Shown: piece after piece, positions 55,601 through 56,660 of the stretch
Layout of the letters: each line of letters begins with the position of its first letter
How positions within the stretch are numbered: position 1 is the first letter of the stretch
From: Euleptes europaea
Lineage: Eukaryota; Chordata; Lepidosauria; Squamata; Sphaerodactylidae
Direction of reading: 5' to 3'
Assembly: GCF_029931775.1 (NCBI RefSeq)
Contig: NC_079312.1
Coordinates: 60,516,333 to 60,580,332, forward strand
Length of the DNA stretch: 64,000 nt
Made by a program: the position numbers and the translations under genes
Notes under the pieces: generated by a model
What the model was told of the DNA's origin: nothing
The model's database searches: none
Seen by the model: the letters and a program-made list of their open reading frames with translations, nothing else

Positions 55601-56158
55601 GAGTAGGATTTCTCTCTTCTTAATGTAGTTCTTGTAGAAAACGATGAGAAGGATGAGGAGGACATGTCTTTGGATTCAGGGGATGAAGCACCACAAATAG
55701 AAGTTTGCAATGATGTCTCAAAGCATGATTCCCATTTGGAAGCTTTGCGGACAGAGACCAAAGGATCACGTGGAGCAGACTGCAAGCAGAACTCTCAGCT
55801 TGAGACTCAGCTGTCTGCTGAAGGACACATCCTTGTGACAGAAAAGACTTCTAAAATGGATGTGCAAGACATACAGCCAGTTACTCCAGTTTCTATGACA
55901 TGCTCTACTGAAGGAGAAAAAAACAATTCAGCTGAACAAGTTCCTTTCAATAACTTTCAGATTTACAATAGACAGTTAAGTGTGCCCCATCAGTTCAGTC
56001 ACTTCAATGTTCTCACTCACCAGACATTTCTAGGAGCAACGTATCCGATACCTACAAGTCGAAACCAAGAAGGTGGAAATTACTTCCTGACTGCTTACAG
56101 CCAGAAAATGGATATGGACCAGTCTTCATCTCCCAGGCCGTATTCAAAACAGAATTAA
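4237..56158 (+). CDS. TASOR: TASOR (FAM208A), HUSH complex scaffold; 24 coding exons, complete
   Basis: Exons: 4237-4606, 11960-12105, 13216-13308, 14594-14666, 15749-15840, 16788-16946, 17652-17773, 22340-22368, 27042-27147, 28239-28342, 28434-28537, 31083-31155, 31243-31317, 33345-34034, 36533-36918, 39410-39557, 41060-41116, 49470-50413, 50984-51106, 51926-52085, 53146-53254, 54602-54786, 54878-55036, 55629-56158. All have AG/GT borders and phases that join into 5,037 nt (1,678 residues) without a stop. Human TASOR is about 1,670 residues by memory, and conserved blocks match throughout ([60 protein letters not shown]). Known of the family: a nuclear scaffold joining MPP8 and periphilin; HUSH recruits H3K9me3 and represses retroelements. 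Residues about 125-350 match the pseudo-PARP domain, about 362-490 a SPOC-like domain, about 1025-1093 the periphilin-binding helices. The DNA-level reading is firm; function rests on homology. Confidence 0.97.
4607..7230 (+). other. TASOR intron 1, first part
   Basis: The first 300 bp still belong to the CpG island. After about 5200 the sequence is AT-rich and mostly unique. I see a perfect 13-bp inverted repeat with a 5-nt loop at 5518-5548 and a short SINE-tail-like piece (TTATATCTCACCCTTTTGCC) near 6240-6290 on the minus strand. No coding sequence. Confidence 0.6.
7231..7439 (-). mobile_element. 5S-rRNA-derived SINE (5S-Sauria/RTE type)
   Basis: Reverse complement of a 5S-like head (AGCTAAGAAGGGTTGGGCC, CAATATTTGAACAGGAGACC) with an RTE-type tail beginning at the low-coordinate end. 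Diverged relative to the copies at 14916 and 34969, so an older insertion. Confidence 0.75.
8040..8247 (-). mobile_element. tRNA-Ala-derived SINE
   Basis: The reverse strand has GGGGGCTGTAGCTCAGTAGT and AGAGCATCTGCTTGGCATGC, a tRNA-Ala-like head with A and B boxes, then the family body (TGGACCAAGAGTTTGATTCA). It is a SINE, not a tRNA gene: the acceptor stem is not closed. Confidence 0.8.
8887..9161. mobile_element. Non-autonomous hAT element, 275 bp, with 8-bp target duplication
   Basis: The ends CAGTGGTTCCCAACC and GGTTGGGAACCAGTG form a 15-bp terminal inverted repeat (one mismatch). CTGTAGAG is duplicated exactly at 8879-8886 and 9162-9169. The 8-bp duplication and the end sequence are diagnostic of hAT/Charlie-type elements. 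The interior is AT-rich and non-coding. Confidence 0.93.
9557..10201. mobile_element. hAT-like inverted-repeat element, about 645 bp
   Basis: The left end AGGGTGGATTTGATTTAA is mirrored by a right end whose complement reads AGGGTGGATAAAAATCAAAG. The flanks TGTTGGGCA and TGATGGGCA suggest an 8-9-bp target duplication. The interior resembles a non-coding repeat I recall from other reptiles. No transposase is present. Confidence 0.55.
10415..10708 (-). mobile_element. tRNA-derived SINE with CRE-like core
   Basis: The reverse strand has a tRNA-like head (GCGCAGAGTGGTAAAGCTGC, GAGTTCGATCCCAAC) and a body with GGAAGGCACTGGCAAACC and TGACGTCACCCC. It is a widespread squamate SINE distinct from the Ala-type family. 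The body contains a perfect CRE palindrome (TGACGTCA, 10466-10473). Confidence 0.75.
10915..11044 (+). mobile_element. RTE/BovB-type LINE 3' end fragment
   Basis: AAGGAAGCCACGGCCCTCAG, GACCTGAGCAAGGCTGTTAA and a tail with GACTTGACGCCAATTAACAC match, in the opposite orientation, the 3' end of the LINE at 24003. The polyA-less CA-repeat tail is typical of RTE-type LINEs. Confidence 0.6.
11455..11662 (+). mobile_element. tRNA-Ala-derived SINE
   Basis: It begins AGGGGCTGTGGCTCAATGGT and continues with GGTCCCAGGTTCAGTCCCC (B box) and the family body to GGTCTGAGTCAGTATAAGG. It is full-length and only moderately diverged. Confidence 0.88.
11960..12105 (+). CDS. TASOR: TASOR exon 2 (residues 124-172)
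   Basis: The acceptor follows a long pyrimidine run (ctctatag) and the donor is gag|gtaagc. It encodes [20 protein letters not shown] and on to HSELLEKE, the start of the pseudo-PARP region, nearly identical to the mammalian protein. Intron 1 before it is 7.35 kb. Confidence 0.97.
12555..12766 (-). mobile_element. tRNA-Ala-derived SINE
   Basis: Full-length reverse copy running from CATATGAAGCTGCCTTATAC to GAGCCACAGCCCC. It lies in TASOR intron 2. Confidence 0.88.
13216..13308 (+). CDS. TASOR: TASOR exon 3 (residues 173-203)
   Basis: A 31-codon, phase 0-0 exon encoding FIEKRRELK...[12 protein letters not shown], the same length as the human exon as I recall it. The donor is ctg|gtaaga. It belongs to the pseudo-PARP domain. 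Confidence 0.96.
14228..14526 (+). mobile_element. L2-type LINE 3' end
   Basis: TGTGGAATGCCCTTCCC, an AT-rich middle and a tail with TATGTTATTTTGTAAACTAT and AATAAATAAATA match the 3' terminal region of L2-like LINEs common in reptiles. Diverged. Confidence 0.55.
14594..14666 (+). CDS. TASOR: TASOR exon 4 (residues 204-228)
   Basis: Acceptor atttcag, donor atgg|gtaatt, phase 0 to 1. It encodes [20 protein letters not shown]...PSM, matching the mammalian GLHVGQSKITILGSPSMG stretch of the pseudo-PARP domain. Confidence 0.96.
14916..15135 (-). mobile_element. 5S-rRNA-derived SINE with 11-bp target duplication
   Basis: The minus strand carries a 5S rRNA-like head (GATCTCGTCAGATCTCAGAA, GCTAAGCAGGGTCAGCC) and an RTE-like tail ending in a TACACACA-type repeat. 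ATGCATTAGAT flanks it at 14905-14915 and 15136-15146. The exact target duplication marks a fairly recent RTE/BovB-driven insertion. Confidence 0.93.
15180..15391 (-). mobile_element. tRNA-Ala-derived SINE
   Basis: Full-length reverse copy, from ACACATGAAACTGCCTTATA to CACTGAGCCACAGCC. It sits 44 bp beyond the 5S-headed SINE in intron 4. Confidence 0.88.
15749..15840 (+). CDS. TASOR: TASOR exon 5 (residues 228-258)
   Basis: Acceptor ctccag, donor aag|gtaagc. It encodes [17 protein letters not shown] and DVIIFKVIK, one of the best conserved parts of the pseudo-PARP fold. Confidence 0.97.
16600..16657. mobile_element. hAT-type element end (remnant)
   Basis: GGGTCGTGACCCACAGGTTG GGGAACACTG is the typical inner and terminal repeat of hAT elements. 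No matching left end is clear. The GC-rich, purine-biased DNA at 16060-16600 may be its interior. Confidence 0.4.
16788..16946 (+). CDS. TASOR: TASOR exon 6 (residues 259-311)
   Basis: Exactly 53 codons, phase 0-0. It encodes [22 protein letters not shown] and [13 protein letters not shown]. Acceptor catttag, donor cag|gtaaga. Confidence 0.97.
17025..17354 (-). mobile_element. Tigger2-like (pogo/Tc1-mariner) short element
   Basis: The ends CAAGTTGAGTATCTCTTATC and GATAAGGGATGTTCAACTTG are inverted repeats beside TA. Inside, the reverse strand has GAATATTTGCATATACATGA, a GATGGGACGCAAATCTAAAC-like run and TACACCTTATACATGTAGCC. This closely follows my memory of the mammalian Tigger2 end regions. 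The transposase-coding middle is missing. In intron 6. Confidence 0.8.
17652..17773 (+). CDS. TASOR: TASOR exon 7 (residues 312-352)
   Basis: It encodes [20 protein letters not shown] followed by YAVVSFSY, the closing part of the pseudo-PARP domain. Acceptor tttctag, donor aag|gtaagc, ending in phase 2. Intron 7 after it is 4.6 kb and holds L2-type LINE debris. Confidence 0.97.
18860..19243 (+). mobile_element. L2-type LINE 3' region
   Basis: CACTCCCTCCCCAGGGAGAT, GTCTTCTGCCTGTAGGTGAA and a T-rich tail ending CACTGCCTTGGGGACAGAGA match the C-terminal coding and 3' UTR part of L2-like LINEs. It is AT-decayed. Confidence 0.6.
20276..20495 (+). repeat. Two-copy tandem duplication, about 148-bp period
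   Basis: TGGCATCAACTGGAGCCTGTGC near 20300 recurs as TGGCATCAATTAGAGCCTGT near 20448, each followed by a CTATTTATAT-like run and CTCCTTCC. Copies are diverged, so the duplication is not recent. Confidence 0.6.
20830..21045 (+). mobile_element. L2-type LINE reverse transcriptase C-terminal fragment
   Basis: The + strand frame reads [20 protein letters not shown] followed by [12 protein letters not shown], the hallmark of the RT C-terminal region of L2/CR1-type LINEs (YCNALYAGLP...[11 protein letters not shown]). Confidence 0.75.
21225..21510 (-). mobile_element. L2-type LINE fragment, opposite strand
   Basis: The minus strand reads AQFKVLVLT-like, then [14 protein letters not shown] and an end resembling [13 protein letters not shown]. 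This is the segment that normally follows [11 protein letters not shown] in L2, here inverted relative to the piece at 20830. Confidence 0.6.
22340..22368 (+). CDS. TASOR: TASOR exon 8, 29-nt microexon (residues 352-361)
   Basis: It encodes SKNSSMDKE between phase 2 and phase 1 junctions. Acceptor cccttgtag, donor gaag|gtaaga. It fills the linker between the pseudo-PARP and SPOC-like domains, where the human protein has SSRSNSFNTDRNID. It is short, but without it exons 7 and 9 do not join in frame, so it is probably constitutive. Confidence 0.85.
23374..23868. mobile_element. GC-rich inverted-repeat element, copy 1 (unnamed family)
   Basis: The ends CATTCCTGACC and GGTAAGGAATG form an imperfect inverted repeat. 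The interior shares AGGAGGCCAAAAAGG-like, AGGCAGCTTCCTGTCCCC, GCAGGCACAGCC and ATGCCCCATTAAAAATTTT blocks with 51264-51834 and 60775-61230. CpG-rich with no credible protein. Most diverged of the three copies. Confidence 0.7.
24003..25165 (-). mobile_element. BovB/RTE-type LINE, 5'-truncated
   Basis: Minus-strand frames read [20 protein letters not shown] followed by [10 protein letters not shown], then [33 protein letters not shown] and IGRFGGH near the tail. These are the RT thumb and C-terminal region of RTE/BovB ORF2. The 3' end (24003) carries the RTE tail. Frames are broken by stops and shifts. The upstream limit is uncertain. Confidence 0.8.
24848..25110 (-). repeat. 102-bp tandem repeat, three copies, inside the LINE
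   Basis: TGTCTGACCCCTTT recurs at 24851, 24953 and 25055, a period of exactly 102 bp (34 codons). The third copy is shorter. Copies 2 and 3 are nearly identical, so the local duplication is younger than the LINE. Confidence 0.9.
25730..25830 (-). mobile_element. 5S-type SINE remnant
   Basis: CATAGGGCTTTCAAGG, AGTGGTTTACCATTGCC and GTACTAACCAGGGTTAGCT are recognisable parts of the 5S-headed SINE in reverse. Short and decayed. Confidence 0.45.
27042..27147 (+). CDS. TASOR: TASOR exon 9 (residues 362-397)
   Basis: It encodes [20 protein letters not shown] and [13 protein letters not shown], the first strands of the SPOC-like domain (human [20 protein letters not shown]). Acceptor taacacag, donor act|gtaagt. 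Confidence 0.96.
27243..28096. mobile_element. hAT-type element with GC-rich interior, 854 bp
   Basis: It begins CAGGGGTGGGAACC and continues as the known non-autonomous hAT end (AAGGGCCATTTGCTC, TTTATAACATCATTTGGGGG). It closes with an imperfect complement (CAAGGATAGGGGACG on the other strand). CACTAGAG is duplicated at 27235-27242 and 28097-28104. From about 27330 to 28080 the interior is GC- and CpG-rich, unlike the AT-rich flanks. It has long overlapping open frames on both strands (up to 236 codons), low-complexity Pro/Gly/Arg/Ser in composition and probably not genes. Confidence 0.8.
28239..28342 (+). CDS. TASOR: TASOR exon 10 (residues 397-432)
   Basis: It encodes [20 protein letters not shown] and [11 protein letters not shown], closely matching human PEKLDVETVMSIDHLKQKIP. 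Acceptor atctctag, donor gaag|gtaaga. Confidence 0.96.
28434..28537 (+). CDS. TASOR: TASOR exon 11 (residues 432-466)
   Basis: It encodes [20 protein letters not shown] and [11 protein letters not shown], matching human MYCSLYEVVEKTRIGSN. Acceptor ctcctcag, donor cta|gtgagt. Only 91 bp separates it from exon 10. Confidence 0.97.
29410..30195 (-). mobile_element. tRNA-Ala-derived SINE interrupted by a solo LTR
   Basis: The 3' half lies at 29410-29522 (TCTAGGGTCTCAAGTAGAGG, ATCACCTAC) and the 5' tRNA-like half at 30102-30195 (CTGATCCTTTTAACTGGAGA, GCAAAGCAGATGC). The halves join at the expected point of the family consensus, and the 579 bp between them is an LTR. Confidence 0.85.
29523..30101 (-). 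mobile_element. Solo LTR of a retrovirus-like element (fossil), 579 bp
   Basis: On the minus strand it starts TGTCAAGGAATTGA, has AATAAA within AAATAAACTTCCTTTTGC, and ends TCTCTGCA, so TG...CA with a promoter-to-poly(A) layout. Five-bp flanking repeats (29518-29522 and 30102-30106) lie in the split SINE. No internal region remains, as expected after LTR-LTR recombination. It inserted after the SINE and is of middle age. Confidence 0.85.
30271..30688 (-). mobile_element. CR1-type LINE 3' end
   Basis: GGATCATAGAATCATAGAGT is the reverse complement of the CR1 terminal repeat. GTTGGAAGGGACCACCACGG, CCTCCCGAGGAAGCCTGTTC and AGAAAATTCTTCCTAATGTC follow, as in reptile CR1 3' regions. 5'-truncated, well preserved. 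Confidence 0.88.
31083..31155 (+). CDS. TASOR: TASOR exon 12 (residues 467-491)
   Basis: It encodes [24 protein letters not shown], the last strands of the SPOC-like domain (human VLVKPLGDRGYLFLLSPYQM). Acceptor ttttgcag, donor tatg|gtattt. The intron to exon 13 is only 87 bp. Confidence 0.95.
31243..31317 (+). CDS. TASOR: TASOR exon 13 (residues 491-516)
   Basis: It encodes [25 protein letters not shown], aligning with human KSRVLHALFLFQEPRSIVTS. The acceptor follows a C-rich pyrimidine tract (ccccccag); the donor is tcaa|gtaagg. Confidence 0.92.
31460..31600 (+). mobile_element. Dispersed squamate repeat fragment
   Basis: ACATAAGAAAAACCATGCTG, CACAGTGGCCAACCAGGTGC and AGCAGCATCCTGCCTGTGTT match a repeat I recall as frequent in lizard genomes. 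Its class is uncertain (SINE or LINE end). Confidence 0.45.
32414..33175 (-). mobile_element. Penelope-like retroelement, 3' part with GIY-YIG domain
   Basis: The minus-strand frame at 32681-33130 (149 codons) reads [59 protein letters not shown] and [18 protein letters not shown], closing with [12 protein letters not shown]. The IY...YIG pair, the downstream Arg and the Cys cluster before it identify the GIY-YIG endonuclease that follows the RT in Penelope elements. The RT itself is missing. The 3' non-coding end (32414-32680) carries a hammerhead-like core. Confidence 0.88.
33345..34034 (+). CDS. TASOR: TASOR exon 14 (residues 516-746)
   Basis: The second-largest exon (690 nt). It encodes conserved [36 protein letters not shown] and [17 protein letters not shown] blocks, then a Lys/Ser-rich disordered stretch rich in nuclear-localisation-like basic runs. 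Acceptor gaacacag, donor gatg|gtgagt. A Penelope-type insertion with a 12-bp target duplication lies 150 bp downstream. Confidence 0.96.
34186..34833. mobile_element. Penelope-like non-coding element with inverted ends and 12-bp target duplication
   Basis: The left end (GGTTCTTGTAGGTTATCTGG, CTGTGTGACCGTGGTC) is repeated in inverse at 34698-34800 over about 95 bp. TAACTCCTTTAA is duplicated exactly at 34174-34185 and 34834-34845. The right end extends about 35 bp beyond the inverted repeat, as is usual for Penelope-like copies. The interior (ATGTGCTAATGAGGGTGTGG, CAATGGCTTCTCTGTGCAAT) is non-coding or antisense to coding. Very well preserved. Confidence 0.85.
34969..35189 (-). mobile_element. 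5S-rRNA-derived SINE
   Basis: Nearly identical to the copy at 14916-15135, in the same orientation, with a GTGTGTGT run at its 3' end and the 5S-like head at 35100-35170. The flanks TGCTTGCTGAAT and TGCATGCTGGAT are probable diverged target duplications. Confidence 0.9.
36533..36918 (+). CDS. TASOR: TASOR exon 15 (residues 746-874)
   Basis: It encodes [26 protein letters not shown] and on to GMDHILHLK, aligning with human GSLGHDADLRRQQ and VGTDHKLHLK. This is the fast-evolving central region and much of it is probably disordered. It contains [11 protein letters not shown], which resembles a SUMO-acceptor context (VKEE). Acceptor tttttag, donor aaa|gtaaga. Confidence 0.94.
38471..39368. repeat. 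Large inverted repeat (arms about 140 bp, spacer 618 bp)
   Basis: The arm at 38471-38611 (GATACCCAACTTTCAGGGATT to TTTTCCCAGTACC) is repeated as its reverse complement at 39230-39368, at roughly 90% identity by eye. The spacer shows no repeat I recognise. No target duplication is clear. It is either a foldback or TIR-type transposon or an inverted duplication in intron 15. Confidence 0.9.
39410..39557 (+). CDS. TASOR: TASOR exon 16 (residues 875-924)
   Basis: It encodes a Ser/Pro-rich run ending in [10 protein letters not shown], matching human IHWKLIPIT. Acceptor tatttag, donor acag|gtaagc. It starts 41 bp after the right arm of the large inverted repeat in intron 15. Confidence 0.94.
41060..41116 (+). 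CDS. TASOR: TASOR exon 17 (residues 924-943)
   Basis: A short 57-nt exon encoding [19 protein letters not shown], aligning with human GGNARSPEDQLGKHGEK. Acceptor ctccctcag, donor acag|gtgaga. Being a multiple of three it could be skipped in frame. Confidence 0.9.
41671..42022. repeat. 180-bp tandem duplication
   Basis: TCTAATATAAATTTTAATTC recurs at 41675 and 41855. Both copies run through GTATATCTGATGCTGTT, CTGTAGTTAGATCC and TTTACAAGAAAGTTGACTCC. They differ by a few substitutions and short indels. In intron 17. Confidence 0.93.
42023..43054 (+). other. Intron 17 segment without recognised features
   Basis: AT-rich unique-looking sequence between the 180-bp duplication and the Tc1 element. 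No coding, SINE or TIR signal seen. Confidence 0.5.
43057..44695 (-). mobile_element. Tc1-like transposon, structurally complete, 1,639 bp
   Basis: Terminal inverted repeats of about 200 bp begin CAGTGAGGGAAAAAAGTATT and are flanked by TA at 43055-43056 and 44696-44697. Each repeat carries AAGTATTTGATCCC near its outer and inner end, the IR/DR arrangement known from Sleeping Beauty-type elements. Between them lies one 339-codon transposase frame on the minus strand. It is in intron 17 of TASOR, antisense to the gene. The ends are well matched, so the copy looks relatively young. Confidence 0.96.
43273..44292 (-). CDS. Tc1-family transposase, full-length frame, probably inactive
   Basis: 339 codons, typical for Tc1, beginning [20 protein letters not shown]. 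The paired-like helix-turn-helix domain covers about residues 1-110, with the [12 protein letters not shown] helix near 22-33; a GRPR-like basic linker is seen as NLPRSGAPC. The DDE domain follows with [11 protein letters not shown] (D153), [25 protein letters not shown] and [11 protein letters not shown] (E278). The second catalytic Asp, expected at 244 as in HDND or MDND, reads Asn (AAC, 43561-43563). One residue is also missing between it and the Glu, so the last spacing is 33, not 34. The frame is open but the enzyme is expected to be dead. The sequence is very close to fish Tc1 transposases by memory. Confidence 0.95.
   Translation of the reverse strand: MTKTKELSKDVRDKIVDLHKAGLGYKTIAKQLGEKVKTVGAIIRKWKEHKITVNLPRSGAPCKISSRGVAMVMRTVMKQPRTTRGELVNDLRAAGTIVTMKIVGNTLHREGLRSCRARKVPLFKTAHVQAHLQFANAHLNDPEENWVKVLWSDETKIELFGINSTRSVWRRRNAAYDPKNTIPTVKHGGGYIMLWGCFSAKGTGHLHHIEGTMDGTMYRQILGEHLLPSARALKMGRGWVFQHNNDPKHTAKAKEWFKKKHIKVLEWPSQSPDLNPIENLWRELKVRVATHQPQNLTDLERICKEEWDKIPPEMCANLVATYKKRLTSVIANKGFATKY
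45261..45460 (+). mobile_element. tRNA-Ala-derived SINE
   Basis: GGGCCGTGGCTTAGTGGTAG, TTTGCACGCAGAAGGTCTCA and GGTTCAATCCCTG form the tRNA-like head; the body is slightly shortened and ends GGGCAGTTTCATGTGTTC. Confidence 0.85.
45844..45967. repeat. Perfect 62-bp tandem duplication
   Basis: TTTTCTCTGCTACTTTAAAA through AGCATAGAGTACCCA occurs twice in direct succession (45844-45905, 45906-45967) with no difference seen. This indicates a very recent duplication or an assembly artefact. Confidence 0.95.
46251..46455 (+). mobile_element. Sauria-type tRNA-derived SINE
   Basis: Full-length: GGTATAGTAGTTACAGAGTT head, CTTCAAATCCCCACTC (B-box region), GCTGGGTGACATTGGACCAG, CAGCCTAACCCATCTCACAG and an A-rich end at AAAAAATAAATGG. 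Confidence 0.85.
46562..46760 (-). mobile_element. Sauria-type tRNA-derived SINE
   Basis: Reverse copy; head ACCAGTGTGGTATAGTGGTT at the high-coordinate end, then GGTTCAAATCCCCACC and GGGCCAGTCTCTCACAG. Head-to-tail separation from the copy at 46251 is about 100 bp. Confidence 0.8.
46910..46958. repeat. 23-bp tandem duplication
   Basis: AAGAATTGCTTGCAGACAAC AAT is followed directly by AAGAATTGTTTGCAGACAAC AAT. Confidence 0.8.
47921..48166 (+). mobile_element. Sauria-type tRNA-derived SINE, longer subfamily
   Basis: GAGCCAGTGTGGTGTAATGG head, CCTTGGGCTAGTCATAG, CAGCCCCACCTACCTTACAA, GGTGTCTGTTGTCGGGAGAG and a TTCTTCTTC end. It belongs to the subfamily with the long 3' body ending in a pyrimidine trinucleotide repeat. 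Confidence 0.88.
48167..49469 (+). other. Intron 17, last part
   Basis: AT-rich and mostly unique. A small palindromic cluster of ACATGTCATGTTA units lies at about 49138-49176. No other feature seen before exon 18. Confidence 0.5.
49470..50413 (+). CDS. TASOR: TASOR exon 18 (residues 943-1257)
   Basis: The largest exon (944 nt). It encodes [25 protein letters not shown], then helices from [20 protein letters not shown] through [13 protein letters not shown] (about residues 1025-1093) that match the periphilin-binding segment of human TASOR. An acidic linker follows, then [27 protein letters not shown] at the start of the conserved C-terminal domain. Acceptor tgtatag, donor aag|gtatgc. Intron 17 before it is 8.35 kb and carries the Tc1 element. 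Confidence 0.97.
50984..51106 (+). CDS. TASOR: TASOR exon 19 (residues 1258-1298)
   Basis: It encodes [20 protein letters not shown] and [14 protein letters not shown], nearly identical to the mammalian protein. 41 codons, phase 0-0. Acceptor tgtttag, donor aag|gtatgt. Confidence 0.97.
51264..51838. mobile_element. GC-rich inverted-repeat element, copy 2 (unnamed family)
   Basis: The ends ATTCCTGAGCC and (complement of) CTCTCAGGAAT match. It is the longest copy and includes a segment (GCTGCTCAAGATCAATTGAT) lacking in copy 3. A hairpin at 51651-51684 has arms GAGGCT and TGCCTGCT against AGCAGGCA and AGCCTC around an AAAA loop. AAGCCCCATTTAAAATTTTA and CTTTTAAAAGGCTTTTTTT follow. It lies directly before exon 20. 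Confidence 0.8.
51926..52085 (+). CDS. TASOR: TASOR exon 20 (residues 1299-1352)
   Basis: It encodes [20 protein letters not shown] and [19 protein letters not shown], the most strongly conserved block of the C-terminal domain. Acceptor aaaatag, donor gctg|gtaaga. One copy of the GC-rich repeat sits directly upstream in intron 19. Confidence 0.97.
52086..53145 (+). other. TASOR intron 20
   Basis: 1.06 kb of AT-rich, unique-looking sequence. No repeat or gene recognised. Confidence 0.5.
53146..53254 (+). CDS. TASOR: TASOR exon 21 (residues 1352-1388)
   Basis: It encodes [31 protein letters not shown], matching human [20 protein letters not shown]. Acceptor aaaccag, donor gggag|gtaggt. Confidence 0.96.
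54343..54485 (+). mobile_element. Penelope-like element end fragment with hammerhead-like core
   Basis: It shares ATCTGAAGAAGTGAGCTGTG, TTTTTGTTAGTCTTTAAGG and TGCTACTGGACTCTTGCCC with 32414-33175 (reverse) and 3500-3677. CTGAAGA at 54366-54372, a perfect six-pair stem with a TGTG loop (54374-54389) and GAAA at 54390-54393 follow in order. Confidence 0.8.
54602..54786 (+). CDS. TASOR: TASOR exon 22 (residues 1388-1450), with Asn-Ala repeat
   Basis: It opens with a hexanucleotide repeat (AATGCA units, from 54606) encoding NANANANA, where human TASOR has LNAKALSL, so about two residues longer. Conserved [20 protein letters not shown] and [16 protein letters not shown] follow. Acceptor tttccag, donor acag|gtagaa. 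Confidence 0.95.
54878..55036 (+). CDS. TASOR: TASOR exon 23 (residues 1450-1503)
   Basis: It encodes [36 protein letters not shown], aligning with human YTDNGIVVATAEDFMQNFKN. Acceptor tacttag, donor tcag|gtacta. Only 91 bp of intron separates it from exon 22. Confidence 0.96.
55629..56158 (+). CDS. TASOR: TASOR exon 24, terminal coding exon (residues 1503-1678)
   Basis: It encodes [24 protein letters not shown], a variable middle, then [20 protein letters not shown] and a tail ending RPYSKQN and TAA. The acidic SLDSGDE block and the [14 protein letters not shown] block match the human C-terminus. Acceptor atgtag. Confidence 0.97.
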
Positions 56159-56660
56159 GCAAAGCTAAACATTTTTATAAGTTGTTGTGAATTTTCTGTT
56201 ACTAAAAAAAGCAATTTAACAGTTTCTATTCTCTGATCAAAACATTTCCTGTCCCTTTTCTCAATTGGTTGTTCTGTCTTATTTAAATCATGATGGCCTG
56301 TACCAGTTGAAGCACCTGGAGTCTGAAATAAATATATATTTTTTAACATTTATTGTACTTGAATGAACTTGTTTGTTGGCACTTCTAAGTTTTTACATTT
56401 TGTATTTGACCTGTAATTGAGACTTCTATTTGAAGTCTGTTTTAATGTAAACAATATTTGCCTGAAGCATATGTGAAATGCCAAGTCTGTTTTTTAATGG
56501 CAAAATGTGACAGGATAGCCAAACCACTTTTTCTTTATGTACGTATTTGACAGTTTTGTACCAAAAGCTTTACATAGATGTAAAGGTAGTTGTAGTTTAT
56601 TTAGCAGTATACCTCAGTTAGAACAACCAGTGGATGGTGCAGTTCCATTTTGAAAATAAA
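56159..56660 (+). other. TASOR: TASOR 3' UTR with two poly(A) signals
   Basis: AATAAA occurs at 56327-56332 and again at 56655-56660, giving 3' UTRs of about 190 or 520 nt. The DNA is AT-rich with no repeat seen until the palindromic element at 56777. Which signal is used cannot be told by eye. Confidence 0.7.
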
